Assembly: GCF_037392515.1 (NCBI RefSeq)
Contig: NC_090288.1
Coordinates: 17,268,969-17,332,968, forward strand
Length of the DNA: 64,000 nucleotides
Reading direction: 5' to 3'
Origin: Haliotis asinina
Taxonomy: Eukaryota; Mollusca; Gastropoda; Lepetellida; Haliotidae
The notes under the pieces were generated by a model. The model worked only from the letters and a program-made list of their open reading frames with translations. It ran no database searches and had not been told where the DNA came from. Positions within the stretch are counted from its first letter, which is position 1. Every line of letters starts with the position of its first letter. The position numbers and the translations under genes are program-made. Below, piece after piece: positions 50,301 to 63,500 of the stretch.

Positions 50301-53300
50301 TCAGCAGATACACAGATAGTACCAAGAAGCAAGTGTGGGGATGTGAAGGCTTCTGAGTACACAGATCTTCCAGCTAGTACCATGAAGGTGTTAACCCTGA
50401 CTGACCCAGGATCTGCCTCAAGTGATGGTCCAGCAGAAGGTGTCATACTCATTTCACACAGGAGTTTCAATGAAGCTGTAAGTATATTGGTCAACTCCAG
50501 GCATATGGTCAGGACAACATAACCACATTAAGCAGTTTGACCCAGACAGTTGTCACACCTAAACCAAATACATTTCCCTTCTTCTCACAAAACCCCAACA
50601 CCTTCAGGATAATTACTCAGATTTTCCATTTGCAGATGGTAATGTAAGTATATCTATGACTTGAGGGATGATCATCCCTATGAATGAAGTAAATTTGCAA
50701 AAATATTCAAATGTCAGAGTCAAAAGAATCCTAATAGAAAATATTGATGATATGGATAAAATCCAGCAGAACTTGTTGACGAGTGAAAAAGTCCCAAATG
50801 TGTGTTGCGAGATGTTGAATTTGTCAACTGAAGCCTGCAAGATGAAATGCAAGTAACAGAGCTAGTTTTTAGGTGAGTGTTATGCAAGATGTCAAATCTT
50901 AATCACCAATGTCTTGAAGATTGTTGCTTTTGACAGGCGAGGGGTCCTAGATGAGCAGTTTGCCCAGCGGTCAAATTCCATGTCAGCATTAGATTTCACC
51001 ACACAACACTGCTTCCCGACAAAGACCTGTAATACACATTGATTCAGACCTGCTCTTCTACTGCTAAACTGGAAAAACAAGCATCCATCAGGATAGTTCT
51101 TGTCAGATCCATAACTGTATTTTCTTGCTGCTTGGGTTCTGCCTTGAAGATTTATACATGCTGTATATCTGCTGTCATACAGAGGACATATGATGATGGT
51201 GATGACGATGATGTTGGCCAAGATGTAAATGTTCTGAGCAAGTCGCAATACAACATGAAACTTAAGAATACTATTAACATATTATTCCATTTCCAATGAT
51301 ATTTTTTCTTTCTGTGATGTTTAATATTCATACTGACTGAATTAGTTTGAATATTCCAGTCATATAATGGAGTGTCAGCATAAACATGGGAGATGGGCAG
51401 GAATGTGAGGTAGGTTTTACCCAGCATCCAGTATCATAGCATGGGATACCAGAAATGTGATTCACACATTATACCTATTTGGGGAAGCAAGCGAAGCCCT
51501 GTACCTCTACCAGGGTTGGGTCATTATCAGGATGTTTCGTGGGATTCATTCCAATAATCAGTGGAACGCTCTACAACTAAGGGAAGTAACTAGGGACAAT
51601 GAACTGCAATTAACTGCAATGAAATACTAACACATTCATTCCTGGACTGGGTACATTCTTTTGCTCTTGTACCCCAACCACATGGGTTCATGATTCAATG
51701 CTAGACTGTTCCCCCAAGCTCAACTCCCACAGGTCAACATAGCCATGCAGGACGACCACAAATTAAAGACCAAATAAAGTCACCTCTCACCCACTGTGTT
51801 TCTTCAATGTTTCCCAGAAGTTAAAATTAATGATATTGACACATTCTGTCATGACACTTTTTTCGTAAAAACCCTTTCACATACATTTTTCAAAGTAATT
51901 TCATTAAGAACCATCGCAAACAATTCAAACCCATTCATAGGCTGGCAGGAATTTATTCCTCTAATACAGCTTGAAGTATTACTGAAAGACAGAATCATTT
52001 TCACCATATTCCAGGAAAAGATTTCCACTTCAAAATAAAGCTTTGCTGCACACTTGAAGAATGCCCCCTGTCACATGAAAGCGTTCGACAAGCTGGAACA
52101 CAGCAAAATGTTCAAACAAGCTGTACAAGAGCATATTTAGAGACCTATTGTTGTTCTGCAATGTTTAGGCATGCTGCTGAAATAAATCTACTTAAAAAGA
52201 AATCAGCCTATCAGGCGACTGTTCCTCAGACAAATTAGTGTGATGTATTATGATGTGCTTAAATGGACCAGCCAGCTATGGCTATTGTTTTAACCGACAC
52301 TGCCGGACTTCAAAAGCAAGCCAATTAAGTGTAATGTATGGACATTAGAATAAATTGGAATCACTTCAAGTAGGCTGACCTCTAAATTAGGTATGGAGGC
52401 TTTTATTTACACCTTCTGTCTAGCTGTGCGATTACTCATCAAAATTACATGGTACAAATGGCAAATTGTGTCACTTACACCAGCATTGTTTATGTTGTAA
52501 TCAAGATTGATGTAACACTTGGGATTTTAGCACAAATTACTCATTCTACAAATAATTTTTTTCCCTAAATCTCTTTTTGTGAATTATTTCTCTCAAACGT
52601 AATCACTGCAAATATTGCACCACAAAGGATGTTAATACAACTCACGGTACATTTCGTGTTTGCTTAATTAACCTGCTACAATGTTTTTAGTATGTTAACA
52701 ATATGAGTAAACATGCATGAGATATGCCAAGAATAAAATTCCAATCAATGTGTAAATAATCCATGCACGCTACAATAAAAGTCGCATGCAAAAAATAATC
52801 AAATAAATCTGATTTCCTTAACAAGCTTTGATTTACCTGAGCAGGTGAGACAATAACCCACCTGAGAACTTCCAGGTGATAACGAAAGGTAACGATCAAT
52901 TACCTGCTCTTAAGACTGCAAGCAATGTAACAGACACCACTCCTAATGTCAACATGTCACTTAGGCGGTGTAATGCATCAAACCCTGAGATTTGTGTCGC
53001 ATGAATAACCTCCCTTGAAGAGGTCTGAACAGATGGTAGAACTACTCTTAATTACTGTATTGGCAAAAATTAAGCTGAACAAATATTGATACATCCTGGC
53101 TTTTCTTATTTAAGACAGTACTTGAAATATCTTTCCAAAGGAAACCAAAGACTACTTGAATGAGACTCACTGTAAATTACAAATTGATTCATACTTGAAA
53201 AACATCAGTTGAACATAAAGGAAAATATTACTGCTTTGCAAGAAGAACGTGATCTTGAAAACAGCTTAACCAGATTCAAAACTGAATTAAAGTCAGTTAA

Positions 53301-56300
53301 TGTGTACATTTTCCTACAATTTTAGAGGAACTTGTGTAAGAATCAAAAGCTGATTTTCAGGATAGCACCAACATTGTATAATCACAACATTTCAATCACA
53401 AACCAGGACTACAGTACAAAACATGGACAAAAACCCATCCCATGATCAGTCAAAGTCTCCCCAAATTGAATTTTGTTGTCTCAAGAGTTGGAGCTAACAT
53501 GGTTACCTCCCCTTTGTCTGGGCGCTATATCAATCAGTGTCATAGCATTCTTTTAACAAGGAAAATGCTTCTACAGACTACTTTTTAAATTTTAAGAAGT
53601 TTTCACTTCAAAGCTAAGCTACTCCCCAAAACAAATTCTCAATGCATTTAGTGTCAGATAAACCAACTGCCAATCTTTTGATATCTTGCAATAAGCAAAT
53701 CATGGGTGTAAAATTTTATATATTACACCATAATTAAATGGCACGCTTTTGTCTTTGAGAGGCTTTGATGCATGGATAACACACGCAACAGCTTCTAACA
53801 CTTGTCAAACTTCCCGAAATTAAAACCTGAAGAAAAGAAACTTTTGGGTTGAGTTTCACTGAAGGCATGAAATGGACTTAATATGCTAAAAACATGTATT
53901 TCAAACCTCAGCATTTAAATTATGCATGTTATAATCATGTTTGCAGTAATATACATTCAAATAAATCCAAAGGGAATGGAGTGAGACAAGAAACACTATC
54001 CAAATCTATCCAAATCTAATAGAAATCATGTCAGGAAAATATCTAGTTTGTCACAACACTATTATTTTTCCCTGGCTCTGTGTCACAGATCTGACAATGT
54101 CGGGCGCTTTCAAGGATCTGTTACACTGATTCAACAGACACAATACCATTTCAAACAAATAGCTTTTCTTCTTGTATTTAGGTAAGAAAAATACCAGGCC
54201 AGTTTTGTTTAAGGCTTTGTTCTGTGGAACAGAACTGGCATATATCTAAGGCTTGGAAGGCTCTATAACACAAAACACTGATGTAATATAGGCAACACCA
54301 GTCAAACCATAGGACTGTTCTGTTCAATGAACACCATGGTAATGTCGTCTCAACACATATTGTTTCCTTCAAAATAAATAATTTCACACACAAATATCCA
54401 TTAATTCTAATCATATGAGTGAGTAATGCCTTATGCTGCATTAAGATCACTATTCCAGCAATATCACTGTTGGGGACACCAGAAATGGGCTTCACATATT
54501 CCACCCTTGAGGGGAATCAAACCAGGATCCTCGGTGTGATGACAAAACGCTTTAACCACAAGGCTACCCTACTGACCTGTGTATCAAGGGAAACTATTTT
54601 ATGATCAGATCAGAATAATTACCTTCATCTACTTGACCATGCTATCTTTACAGTTTTCCCTAATCAACCAACTCATGTTTTTGAAAATTTCTGATATTGT
54701 AATTTTACATCATAATATAATTACGTCCCTGGTTAACAGAAGTTTATTTTCTCATTACTTGGAACTTTATTTCTAACCAAATTAGACTAACTTTCATCTC
54801 CACTATCATGATGTAATCTTAGATGTTTTTGTATCACATTAAAACATTAAACACAATGTGGTGTAACTCAATTTTGGAAAATTAGGCTGTAAGAAGTGCA
54901 GCATAATTGGCTGTATCATGTCTGTAACTTTCCCCTAATGTTGAAGCATTTGATGAATTCAACTTGAGTTCTTCAGTCCAAAATTCCTTTGGTCTTCAAT
55001 AAAACCATGACTAATCTTAAACAAGTTATTCGAAGCAGGAATTTTGAGAATAATTGGGTCATCAATTCACTTGAATTCAAACTGGGACAATTGCTGAGTT
55101 TCTGTCATGGAGGAAGTGCCACTTCTCAATTACCTGTGCCTTCTATTGACCAAGCAATTTCGAAATCTTGCCAAACCATACGGTCTTGTCACAGATTTTA
55201 AAGAAATATGGTTCTAATGCAAACACGATTTGCACTTAATTGTCAGATTTTTCACAATAAAAGACCACTGGCATGAAAAATGTATTGTTAGTATGTTAAT
55301 TACATCAGAATTATCTGTTGTCATGTTAAACACTGTTGTGAATCACATAAAGAATTGCCACTGGAGAAATGAATCATTCCCCAAATCAGAATAATTATTG
55401 AATCGTTTCAGCAAAAATCATTACACCTGTCAAAAAGTAAACAATATTGTTACCAACCAAATATGATAACTGCTTATGGAGCTTAGTATTACAGAAAATA
55501 AAAATCATATCCTCTAAAATTCCAAATAACATTCTTGCACAAAAATTTGAAACACAAACTGCCATGAAACACGTAAACTGTAACATGAATTCTTACTTAA
55601 CAATGGTTCATAGCAATATGGTCAAATCAATTTCCATGCACGGCACATACATAACTTTGATCCAATTTATCCTACTCGTAAATCTCCCTAACCTGTGTTT
55701 ATGCACAATGCAAACACATTTAGAAGTATGATCTATAATCAGTTGTGAGCACTAAACCCAGACTTTAAGCAATTGTGTTGGGTATGCATGTGATGTTTAA
55801 CAATCCCTACAAATTACAACAAATTCCCCAACAATTGATACAAAGTTTGCTAGTCACAGGCTTAAGAGCTCATCAATATTTGCCTTGTTATCCACTGAGC
55901 GCTCTCATGGCACATTGGAGAGTCCCTCAACAGTTTCAGGTCAACCTGTCCATAACATCTTCCTGGTTTCAGAGAGAATCCACAATAACCCCATGTTGTT
56001 CTGACAAGGATTGGCGATGGGATTCACCATGCTAAGTGCTCACATCAACCAGGGCATTAATGACCTAGATTACTTGGTTTTACATGGTGCCCCAAGTTTT
56101 TGTCTATGATGGTCAACTACTACCAATACGGGATTCAAACCTGGATTTTAAAAAATATCATCAAAATGTATTGGCAAAATGGATAAAATGTTTTCAGAAT
56201 GAAAGAATACAGAATGAAAACGGCAGCAGAAATTCAGACACTCAATCTGTTAAAGACCCAACAATTGTAACCTCATCTTGAAATCATCAATGGGACAATG

Positions 56301-57569
56301 ACAACACAACAGTGAAAGCTTTCCTCTATGGTCCAAGGTCTGTACTGGAAACAAATTCTAATTAATCTACGCATGGCATTTAAAAAAGCAGGAAATTTAT
56401 TCATGAAATACCCATTTGGGCCAGTGAACCTTTTGACAAGGGAGGTCCGAAAGTGCACTTTGTTAGGATTTTGTGAAGATTTCAAAGATAAAATGACCAA
56501 TATCAAGTCTTTTCCTGTCCATACTATCGAAATCAAGGTCTCCCCGAGAGGACAGAAACAGAACAATCATATTCAGTCCAGCAAAAAATTATTTCATTGA
56601 ATTTGGTCATTTTTCATACAGTCTGGCAAATTAACGAGGACAAAGATCAAAGATTGGAAATCTAAAACTCTGATTGAAAATATTGACCCGATTTTGAGCA
56701 TCCCATGGCATCAAAGATATCAGGCATGGCCTCTTGCAGAATGCTAACATCATGTTGAGACAAGGTCTTGGGGAGGATATCCGTCTTTACGATTGCATCA
56801 TTTGTTTTGAAGATGGTTGTCATATCAAAGACTGTTGTGACCCAATCCTGTGTTGAATCCCAAGGCTCTTAATAGTTGCAAATTTGAAGAAGCATTTTAA
56901 CTGTATCAGGAAAAATCTATTACAGATTGATTTTAGTGATTTTTGTGTGAATAAAGACTGTTGACTTTTCAAATAAACCTTTCCTTTGAGATATGACTTA
57001 ATGTCTAAAGCTAAATAGCCTTGTAAAATTGGGAAAGCCCTAGAATTAAGTACTTTGGTCAAAACTGGTGATGAGGGGCTGATTTTATTGATAATGAACA
57101 TTGCTCAAAATTTTTTTCGCAACTGAAATTGAGTGTCTAAACAAGTTTTATTTGCATTGTGATCAACGAGATGATTGATGACAGTAACGTGTTTGCTAAA
57201 ACTTGGATACCTTCTCATACAGATAATTATTTCAAACAGGACACAGCTTGTGAGTTATGTCCCCTTCAAGAGCTCTGTGTTGGGTTTTCACTTTTCGCGG
57301 CCATGGCTGCTTGAGTGATCTGTTTACCTTTGTTTTCTGTGTTGTTTTAAGCCAATGTTGTTAGTGTAAAGTAAGGGAGACAACCTACCTGTTCAGGTTT
57401 AAGCCCAGTTGGTACCCAGGCATATTCTTCAAGTGGACAGCCACTGTCATCATCGCTGGTTGAGTTCCTCTTGACGTCGTGGATGAGTCGGTTGAGGGTA
57501 CGCTCCTGCTCGCCACCAGTTGCCATGTCATGTGCTTCGGGAGGACATTTGCAGTGTCTGCATATTTTT
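33833..57569 (-). CDS. prickle: Prickle (PET-LIM planar cell polarity protein), 5' end missing
   Basis: Prickle is a core planar-cell-polarity scaffold that works at the membrane with Van Gogh/Vangl opposite Frizzled-Dishevelled. Coding exons in the window are 57569-57389, 36706-36455, 35947-35744 and 35302-33833 (stop TAG 33833-33835). All joins within the window are phase 0 with GT-AG sites; the first exon starts in a split codon. They give about 701 residues: the PET domain minus its start (KICRHCKCP to TLQGTAC), LIM1, LIM2 and LIM3, then a low-complexity tail with a His tract, acidic [12 protein letters not shown], and a terminal CVIS CaaX box for prenylation. Vertebrate and fly Prickle share this order and the CaaX end. 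The expected upstream exon encoding the 'CFLCGD...HYWR' part was not found up to position 64000. Testin and LIMP paralogs lack this tail and CaaX box, so the assignment is firm. Confidence 0.97.
35744..35947 (-). CDS. prickle: prickle exon: LIM1 and start of LIM2
   Basis: 204 bases, phase 0, acceptor ctccttgcag, donor GTATGT. It opens with the second zinc cysteine (CTQ-C), then [29 protein letters not shown] and YCGRHHAE, and ends with CAACDE, the first CxxC of LIM2. Confidence 0.97.
36030..36194. mobile_element. 165-bp MITE with 24-bp terminal inverted repeats
   Basis: Left end 36030-36053 and right end 36171-36194 are inverted copies with one mismatch (atgatgaaNaggaacac then tttttat). A second, weaker inverted pair (gatgtttcagtgtagac against gtacaccgaaatgtc) lies inside. 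It has no coding capacity and sits in the prickle intron between the PET and LIM1 exons. Confidence 0.8.
36455..36706 (-). CDS. prickle: prickle exon: PET C-terminal half, start of LIM1
   Basis: 252 bases, phase 0. It encodes [36 protein letters not shown] and [18 protein letters not shown], and ends ACTQ, carrying the first LIM1 cysteine. Acceptor ctttgcag, donor GTGGGG. Confidence 0.97.
37640..37905. repeat. 138-base direct duplication, two copies
   Basis: 'gaatatgtcttgttat' at 37653 recurs as 'gaatatatcttgttat' at 37791; both continue with 'tatttatgattcattgaaaa', and the copies stay alignable for over 100 bases with substitutions. The copies are old. The unit is unidentified. Confidence 0.7.
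42812..43050 (-). mobile_element. Dispersed abalone-type repeat, longest copy
   Basis: In order: 'ttgctgcacttagcaataat', 'ggtggtctgtaaatctggac', 'cagacaatccagtgattaac', 'gcaagtctgaccacctgatc', 'ccgttagttgatgcttacaa' and 'catgggttactggagaccaa'. This is the fullest copy here and sets the 3'-to-5' order of the family. It lies in the large prickle intron. Confidence 0.7.
44152..44318 (+). mobile_element. tRNA-derived SINE, full length
   Basis: Head 'aatggagtagccaagttatg', degenerate B box ggtttgattcc, body 'acaatgtgtgaagaccattt', 3' part 'agtgatattgctggaagatt' and 'gctaaaagcggcatgaaaat', with a 'ctccttcact' tail. Same family as 21806. Confidence 0.82.
46035..46240 (+). mobile_element. Diverged SINE copy
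   Basis: 'gatgggtggtggggaagcct', 'gatggctgggtttgaagctc', 'atttctggtgtccctctcca' and 'atacctggaatattcttgac' follow the SINE order with many changes. The 91-residue open frame over it is therefore not a gene. Confidence 0.55.
51436..51500 (-). mobile_element. SINE body fragment
   Basis: 'gcatgggataccagaaatgt' and 'gattcacacattatacctat' match the reversed SINE body; both ends are lost. Confidence 0.45.
54437..54580 (-). mobile_element. tRNA-derived SINE, near full length
   Basis: The reverse strand reads 'gtagggtagccttgtggtta' (A-box region), B box ggtttgattcc, 'gaagcccatttctggtgtcc' and 'agtgatattgctggaatagt'. It lies in the large prickle intron, in the sense orientation. Confidence 0.8.
57389..57569 (-). 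CDS. prickle: prickle exon: N-terminal half of PET domain
   Basis: 181 bases, acceptor tttcttccag. It begins with the last base of a split codon (probably Arg of the WRK motif), then [36 protein letters not shown] and [17 protein letters not shown]. The DDDSGC and EYAWVP-GL blocks are diagnostic. Donor GTAGGT. Confidence 0.95.
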
Positions 57570-60500
57570 CTGGAAGAAACAAATCATCATGAGAATGACA
57601 TTTCAACTGATGAAAGAATATATATATCACAGCAACTCAAGCTGATTTCTGGTACAGCACACAGAAAAAGGAACGTCTGGGCATTATGAAACATCAAAAA
57701 AGTCATATTCCATAAAATTGTGGCAATCCTCAAGGTTCATTACACTAGCGAGAATCTGGTATCACCTCTTACTCTAATTATTTGACATTAAATATGTCCT
57801 TGGCGACCTTTCCGACATTGCGACTGCTTCTTGAACAGACTCCCTCAGTCTTAATTCATCATTCAGTTCCTACACAAAAAGGCAGAGCCATAATTATGTG
57901 AAGAAAATTCAGCCAAACGCAAAAACTACAATCCGAATGAACATGCAATCTGAGCTATTAAAGGATGTAACTGCAGTGGCCAGTTTTTGTGAGCAGCAGT
58001 GAGACTATTGAATAGCACCTTAATGAAGAAACTATTGACGACTTTACAGAAATCAATCAGTGGAATGAAGGTCAGTCTGCCCATCACTGGGTCCGCTTCC
58101 CAAATCGCGAAAGCCAGAAGCAGTGAAAGTGCACCCAAATGAGCTATGGAACTTAAAACTATGAATGATAGTGAAATATTAATACATTCTGTTGGCAATT
58201 AGAGGCTGCAGTGGGATTAAACCTCCCTCCTCGCTGAGAAAAGTTCATGAGAACACGCTCAAATGTCAACATTCACAAACGAGCTTAGTCCACTCTGCCT
58301 GCTAAACCCAAGATTGCCGTAAATAGCATTTAGTCAACCGACGGTCCTAACACTTTCTAAATAGACTTGCCACGTGATGGAATCTCAAGGATTTTATTCA
58401 AAATAGTCATCCGTTCTCGGAATAAATATTTTGTGCCCTACAACAAATCATAACAGCTGTTAACTATAACATCTGTTACAGTTTCTTGTATTTTTTTATT
58501 TTGCAGTTTTAAAAACCAACAAAACAGCAAGTCAACATCTTTACTGAGATGGTCATTTGTTTCCACATTCACAAACAAACATCACTTGGAAGAATGTCAA
58601 TACACTTCACTCCAGCCTCCACCTCTCTCTAGCCAAGTCTGAATTCCAGCAATTACGTACCACTTGTTTGATGAGAATACTCGGTGAATCGATAACTTCC
58701 AAGACCAGATACCGGGTATTACCTCAGCACGAAAACCTACTGTTCCTTATATATTCAAGACAGGGCCTAATTACAACCTATAGTCGCAACAATGTTAGCA
58801 AGAACAGGGAATTTACACATCCAGCCCACACAAAAAGTCAGGGGTTGTGTTAACAAAGTATTGGTTCTCAATCAAATAGACAATTCCATGATAATCCGAT
58901 TATTGGCTTGTGTAAGCACAGGCTTAGCTTAAGCAGACGCAATGATTGTAACCACTGAAAACACGTCAATACATCTTTGGGCTGCAAAATCGGATGTGTT
59001 AAAGAGGCGTGAAAACATAGGAGCTAACTACAGGAGTCTCACACAGTTCTCTCTCTTATTGTGTGTGGGAAAGTCTGTGTGTGCCTGTTCCTTTGTAAGT
59101 GTGTGTGTTTAGGGATATTGTGCAACTTGTAATGCAGAATTTCTTAGGATATTCACAGAATCCTGACATAAGCCTGATTTTGTCATCTCTCCTGACAACT
59201 ATTCTGAATGTTGATGTTGCGATGATCTGTAAGCTTGTGAAACAAGGCAAGTAAAGGTACCATCACTGCCTCTATCCAAATAACTTATTTCCCATCTCTA
59301 AATTCATAAATCCAGAAGAATATTATCATAATATCTTTAAACTTGCATGGCATGAATTTTCTTTTCAAAATTTGAATGTCAGCTGGCAACAGCTCTGATT
59401 GAAGACATCTCTGTCAGCTGCATGTGTATCATGATAGATGTTCATGGCTGATCGTTCTTATCAGTGTTTGGAAAAAAGGTACAAAACTGTCTCCTGAAAC
59501 TCTCAAACTCATCAACAACTCACAAACATGTTAATCAATAAATGATGCAGATTCTTCTGAAAAGTTGCTAAATCTTAGCCTGTCTGAAAGCTGGTTACAT
59601 TTGAGAGATTACTGTACTAGACATTCATGACAGATCTTATCTCAGAGGAGAAAATTGAATTATGGACCACAAAAGAGCTGGAAGCGGAACCAAATCAAAT
59701 TAATCGTCACAATTAAATTTGGAGCAAGTGCATGGAGGGTTGTATACATGGGATCTGTCCTGAGGGAAGAGCTATGGGATGAGATGCAATTAGTATAGCA
59801 TGTCTATGAATATTCATTACGGTGAGCTATTAGGGATATTGCCCTTCTGCAACAGGTTTACCAACTGTTGATAGTCATTGGTCAGTCTAGGCTGTGATAA
59901 ATGACCATTTGACCACCTTACGGCACCAACAGCACCTAAAATCCAGACATGTCATCCTAATGTCAGACTTTGATTGCTTTATTCCTGAAGGAATCTGGAT
60001 AAAGGTGATCATATAAATTATGTCATATTATTTCCAAATCATACTCTGAATTAATTTGATTACAAAAATGGAAAATGCAGAAAATCTCATTTTCGTGCTG
60101 GTCCTATATACCAATTGTGATTTTGTTGTGCTGGCCAAGAAAATGACTATATTTAACTAGATTCCTCCCTCACTATTACCAGAAGCATGGTAAATACTGA
60201 ATGGATCTGTTGAAAAATGTCACTAGGGAACATTATCAATCAACTCAGGAGAAAACAACCACAGATTTGCCACCAAGTACACCAACAGATTACAAATGTA
60301 AGCCAGTCATTTATTTGGCTGGGCTGCACTTGACAAGCAATTTGAGTCACTGATCACTTTCTGACTGCTGAAGACACATTGAATGCTTTCTCTCCCTTGA
60401 GTTGGTAATGTGTCCATCCTTATCCTCTCATTTACCTAATGAGCAAATTCTCCTTCCAGCATCTACCTCCGAGGACCTCAGCAGGTGAGAGTTGGGATAA

Positions 60501-63500
60501 GACAGAAAACACTTTGTAAATCCATCATACCTTCACTTTGTTTTTTAATCAACCCAACGTTTTTTAGATACGAATAGGCATATTTTTTGGCATGCTAAAT
60601 CAATTAACAAGTGAGTTGGCAATGGGAAATATTGATCATTCTCAGGTGAAAGTCATCCTCAAAGAAATGCTCAGCCCTTGTGTGCCTCTGAGGACCCGAG
60701 CGCCAGGAACAGCATTTAGGGCTGATCTATCATGTACAAATTATCCAATCTTGCCAATCAACTGCTTAATGTATCAACATGAAACTGACTGCTGTAGCTG
60801 ATTTATGAGAGTCTGCACATCCATGTGCGCTGGTCAGGAATTACTGACAATTTACTGCCCAATCTACATGTGTTCTTGGCAATCTTTCTTCCTGAACTTA
60901 GGGCAAACTCCAACACCATGTGCTACAGGTACGTCGACAATTCTTTAAAAAATTGAATATCAGCAAAAACCTGACTTTTGAGTTAAAACTGATCAAGACA
61001 TTATAATACTACAAAACAGAATCCAGCTATGTAATGGTGGAGACTGGGAGACCTGAGGAAGAACAATGACAAAATATTTTCCTCTGAAAGACTGTCCATG
61101 TTCAAAGTCTGCATGTGTCATTTAAATGCATATATATTCACTCTGGAAGCAGATATTCTTTGTCATCTTTTTGTATGATTCCATGACTACACTGTAATGT
61201 GTAGCTTTCTCTCCATCACCATTAGCTGTTAAATGCAAAATCTTCAGGATCTCAAGATAGGCCTCAATAAATGTTAAACAACCTCTGTCTCATGCTGTTA
61301 ACTGTTAGATCACTTCCACCAGGTTAAAAAAAACACAAATGTAAACTGCACTGCAAAGCCTCATCTTCAAAACTGGACTATTTATTATGCCTCTTGGTGA
61401 AGTTCCAAATCACAGCCTGGCAAATTAAGCAGATCAGATTGTCCCTAGATTTCTGTTCCTTTAGCATGGCACAGGGATCTCTCACTACCAAGCAGGATGG
61501 AGAACTTCTGGCCACCTTGTGTTTACAGATCTCAGCACACGGCAGGGAGTTTTGTATTAAACATGTCATGTTTGCGATGGAAGCCCCTGATAACTTATAT
61601 AGACAAGTCTATAGCTTCACCAGGAGGAAATTCACTGCCGCTTCATCACTGTGGCCATTGGTTTGTCACCCTTTAAAACTGCTATCTGTATATCACTATT
61701 AACATACCCATTGACACTGGCAATCAAAAGGTTTCATAACTGTCATTCATGTGTCAGTACTTGAACCAATATCTTGGTCTTGGCAAATTTTGATTTCAGA
61801 ATGACTTCAGTCTGAATGTGTGTTTAAGAGATGATGTTTTATCAATTGATTTGTTTTCTTATTGACACTTGACACTGTTTTATGACAAACGTGCATAGTC
61901 TTCTCCACTTCTGACTGATCAAAACAGTTGTATATTACAGTGAGAAGCTGCTTTAAGTACAGGTTCATAATACTTAGACGAGGTGTCTGAACTCAGTAAC
62001 CTTTGAAGATAAGGCTAGTTTGTTCCCATGGACAATGTCTGCATGTCTGACTCAAGCATATCTCAGCAAATAAAATATTTATAACTATTTTATGTTCGAA
62101 AATCAAAATGACTGTATCCTGCTTTTATTTCTCCATGCATAGCTAGGTAACTTTGGTGGCTATTTTCAGCAGATTCCCAGCTATCAATAGTGGTTGTAAT
62201 AGTCCTGGCTTGATTGACTATCAGTCCTCAATTGCTGCCACTCCCCACTGGCAACTTTACTGTTATACCAATATAGTCCTGTTAGCTTCATTGCGGGTTC
62301 CATTCAGAGATGTCTACATTGTGAGCAAATCCATTCTATTCATGGAAATCGTTCCCCTTTAACATTCATGTACAAATTGGGCAATTGGGAAATTCTAGCA
62401 TAAGGGTAGCATTACGACCTTGCAGTAGAAGCATTAAAGTGCCACTTCTGCAAATATTTATGCCAACGTTTCCAAATTGCTAATATTTTTTCTAAATTTC
62501 AATTCAATTAAATATTTAAGAATTTTCTAAATTTCATTGCATATGTTTTTCAACACAATAATTCCTAAATATTTAGCATCTTTTCAAATTAATAAATTCA
62601 TTTAAAAACAACACCATTGTTTCCTTGCCATTTTTCGGGTTACGGGAATTCTTGATAAAACATGTTTAAAACTTCACCATTACCTCTAGTTCAACAGGGG
62701 GATGGGCAATATAATAAGAGGCCAAGAAATCTTTAAGAGGCAAATAAGATCTCGACTGGAACAGCCTATGAGTAACATGAAAACGCTTTTACCCCAATAC
62801 AAATGAGAATATGTCAAGTATTCTCCCACTTTCATAAGTTAAGGGCATGTTTTGGTATTCCCTAATCTAGGCTCATTTAGACTTATTACATAAATCATAA
62901 CAAATCAAAATTTATCAGCAAATAAAAAACAGTCAAATTTTGAAATCTTGAATCATGAGGTTTAACAGCATTTTCGCCTCAAGATGATGATGGATTTGCC
63001 TGATAACTGAAGACATGGAAGGTTTTGAGGTCAAGATATTTATTTCCCTTGTTTTTCACATCAGTTTTACTGCACATGCATGCACCTGCTGCTGTTCTCA
63101 TTTGCACTAATGCATCTGCGCATCACTCAACATTTCATGTAAATAAACATTGAGAGAAATGAAGACAGGGAGGGTTTATTGTCAACTAAATTGGTGAGCT
63201 GATGGGGACAGGCTTTGAATTAGAGCATCTTTAATTCTACACTTCCATGCATGTGTAAATATTTACAGATATGGTTGCAATATTAGTGTTACTTCTCTCG
63301 GAAGATGTTTTCACCCCTTGTCTCGTAAACTTCATGACTAACATGTTTTGATGCAACATGGGACCATTTAGTGTTGTAGACTGAGGAATGCATGAACGTA
63401 CTTTGTCAACCTCCTGCAAGCTGTGATGGAGTGTTATCCAAATCAACTTAAAGATTCCAATATTGCTTCATCGATATTGAGAGTATCACACCATATTACA

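Larger units (their letters stand above)
36707..57388 (-). other. prickle: 20.7-kb prickle intron splitting the PET domain
   Basis: AT-rich DNA with no recognisable nested gene. Identified content: a 138-base tandem duplication (37640), an abalone-type repeat (42815), and SINE copies at 44152, 46035, 51436 and 54437. The rest shows only short chance frames. Its length in an early domain suggests regulatory content, but no enhancer can be named from sequence alone. Confidence 0.75.
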
